From Eretmocerus hayati (lineage: Eukaryota; Arthropoda; Insecta; Hymenoptera; Aphelinidae): DNA of 64,000 bases. Shown piece by piece: positions 62,800 through 64,000 of this stretch. The translations under genes were made by a program, and so were the position numbers. Location: NCBI GenBank assembly GCA_029851415.1, contig CM056743.1, forward strand, positions 15,120,727-15,184,726. The letters run 5' to 3'. Under the pieces are notes generated by a model. The model had not been told where the DNA came from and did no database searches. It saw nothing but the letters and a program-made list of their open reading frames with translations. Numbering within the stretch: the stretch's first letter is position 1; each line of letters starts with the position of its first letter.

Positions 62800-63565
62800 G
62801 GATTAACGTACTTCAGGATGATCCAAAGAACGAACTAGGAGCGAGTCAGGGCCGCAGAATTATTCTAAGACGGTCAGCCAACCTCAAAAGTGACGGTCAC
62901 GGCAGTACAGTGAGCTTGTTGCGATTTTCAAAGTCATGATGCTGTTGTCAGAATAATTCTGCGAGCATGGGACCAATTAGGATTCATTCAGGATGATCCA
63001 AAAAACAAACCAGGAGTGTGTGGAAGCCGCAGAATTATTCTAAGACGGTCAGTTATTCTCAAAAGTGCCGGTCACGGCAGTACAGTGAGCTCATGGCCAT
63101 TTTCGAAGTCACGGTGGTACTCTCAGAAGAATTCTGCGGACATGGGACGAAGTGGGGTTCATTCAGAATAATCCAAAGAACAGACTTGGGGCGAGTCAAG
63201 GCCGCAGAATTATTCTAAGACGGTCAGTCAACCTCGAAAGTGACGGTCATTCCGGTATACCGAGCTTGTTCATATTTTCAAAGTCATGGTGGTAGTCTCA
63301 GAATAATTCTGCGGACATAGGACCAATTAGGATACATTGAGGATGTTCCAAAGAACAAACCAGAAGTGTGTGGGAGCCGCAGAATTATTCTAAGACGGTC
63401 AGTTAACCTCAAAAGCGACGGTCACGGCAGTACAGTGAGCTCATGGCCATTTTCTAAGTCACGGCGGTAGTCTCAAAATAATTCTGCGGACATGGGACCA
63501 ATTGGGATTCATTCAGAATGATCCAAAGAACAAACTAGTAGCAAGTCAAGGCCGCAGAACCATTC
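62800..63565. repeat. Satellite array, 175-bp unit, direct part
   Basis: The landmark GCCGCAGAAT/C occurs at 62851, 63026, 63201, 63376 and 63551, exactly 175 bp apart each time. Units alternate: type A (GAGTCA-(G/A)GGCCGC before, GAGCTTGTT after) and type B (GTGTGTGG before, GAGCTCATGGCCATTTTC after), so the real period is a 350-bp dimer. Each unit carries CAGAATTATTCTAAGACGG and the near inverse CTCAGAATAATTCTGCGG. Confidence 0.9.
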
Positions 63566-64000
63566 ATGCTCGCAGAATTATTCTGAGAATAGCATCATGA
63601 CTTTGAAAGTGGGAACAAGCTCACCGTACTGCCGTGACCGTCACTTTTGAGGTTATCTGACCGTCTTAGAATAATTCTGCGGCTTCCACACACTCCTGGT
63701 TTGTTCTCTGGATCATCCTGAATGAATCCTCATTGTTCCCATGCTCGCAGAATTATTCTGAGACCAGCACCATAACTCTGAGCATGGCAACGAGCTCACT
63801 GTACTGCCGTGACAGTTACTCTCGAGATTGACTGACCGTCTGAGAATAATTCAGCGGCCTTGACTCGCTCCTAGTTTGTTCTTTGGATCATTCTGAATGA
63901 ATCCCAATTGGTCCCATGTCCGTAGAATCATTCTGAGAGTACCACCGCGACTTCGAAAATGGCCATGAGCTCACTGTACTGCCGTGACATTCATTTTTGA
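63566..64000. repeat. Satellite array, inverted part, continuing past the window
   Basis: The same 175-bp units in opposite orientation: AGAATAATTCTGCGGC ends at 63683 and the matching AGAATAATTCAGCGGC at 63858, again 175 bp apart. Type B (TTCCACACACTCCTGG) and type A (CTTGACTCGCTCCTAG) still alternate. The array is cut by the window end. Confidence 0.88.

Noticed and set aside
1..64000. CRISPR arrays, tRNA and rRNA genes
   Set aside because: None seen. The only regular spacing is the 175-bp satellite, which has no short repeat/spacer pattern.

Overview
This is a nuclear window from an animal, most likely an insect. The evidence is short GT-AG introns, an AFG2A-type AAA ATPase, a NEPRO homologue, two ABCG half-transporters of the ABCG1/ABCG4 type, Cys-rich peptides like those of insect sperm, and many short AT-rich DNA transposons. 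A hymenopteran is possible, but that is a guess. No bacterial, organellar or intact viral gene was seen.

Layout. (1) 1-4.4 kb is a compact plus-strand cluster: the 3' end of an AFG2A (SPATA5) gene, two tiny Cys-rich genes with introns (877-1183 and 1386-1856), and a complete five-exon NEPRO gene (2451-4138). (2) A 1.2 kb terminal-inverted-repeat element (4531-5710) fills much of the gap between NEPRO and the convergent ABCG gene. (3) 6.3-23.25 kb is a complete 11-exon minus-strand ABCG gene (622 aa) with introns up to 6.1 kb that hold repeats. (4) 23.25-52.8 kb has no confident gene. It holds MITEs, foldbacks, a pogo/Tigger-like element with a transposase remnant, two copies of a long dispersed repeat, and several exon-like fragments, one resembling a decayed odorant-binding protein. 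(5) 52.8-60.27 kb is a second minus-strand ABCG gene. Its last nine coding exons are present and its Walker A exon lies beyond the window. (6) 62.8-64 kb is a satellite array with a 175-bp period and alternating A/B units, which turns over to the opposite orientation near 63.57 kb.

The two ABCG genes are tandem paralogues: four exons have identical lengths (190, 146, 239 and 169 nt), and a fifth (101 nt) also matches. They differ by an extra linker intron in one and an extra membrane-domain intron in the other. ABCG1/4-type proteins act as dimers of half-transporters, usually on sterols or other lipids; the substrate here is unknown. The plus-strand genes at the left end are unrelated in function (ribosome biogenesis for AFG2A, nucleolar RNA processing for NEPRO, probably sperm structure for the Cys-rich peptides). 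Exon models were built by hand from splice signals, reading phase and family similarity. For the four best models (NEPRO, both ABCG genes, the 102-aa Cys-rich gene) every junction keeps phase.
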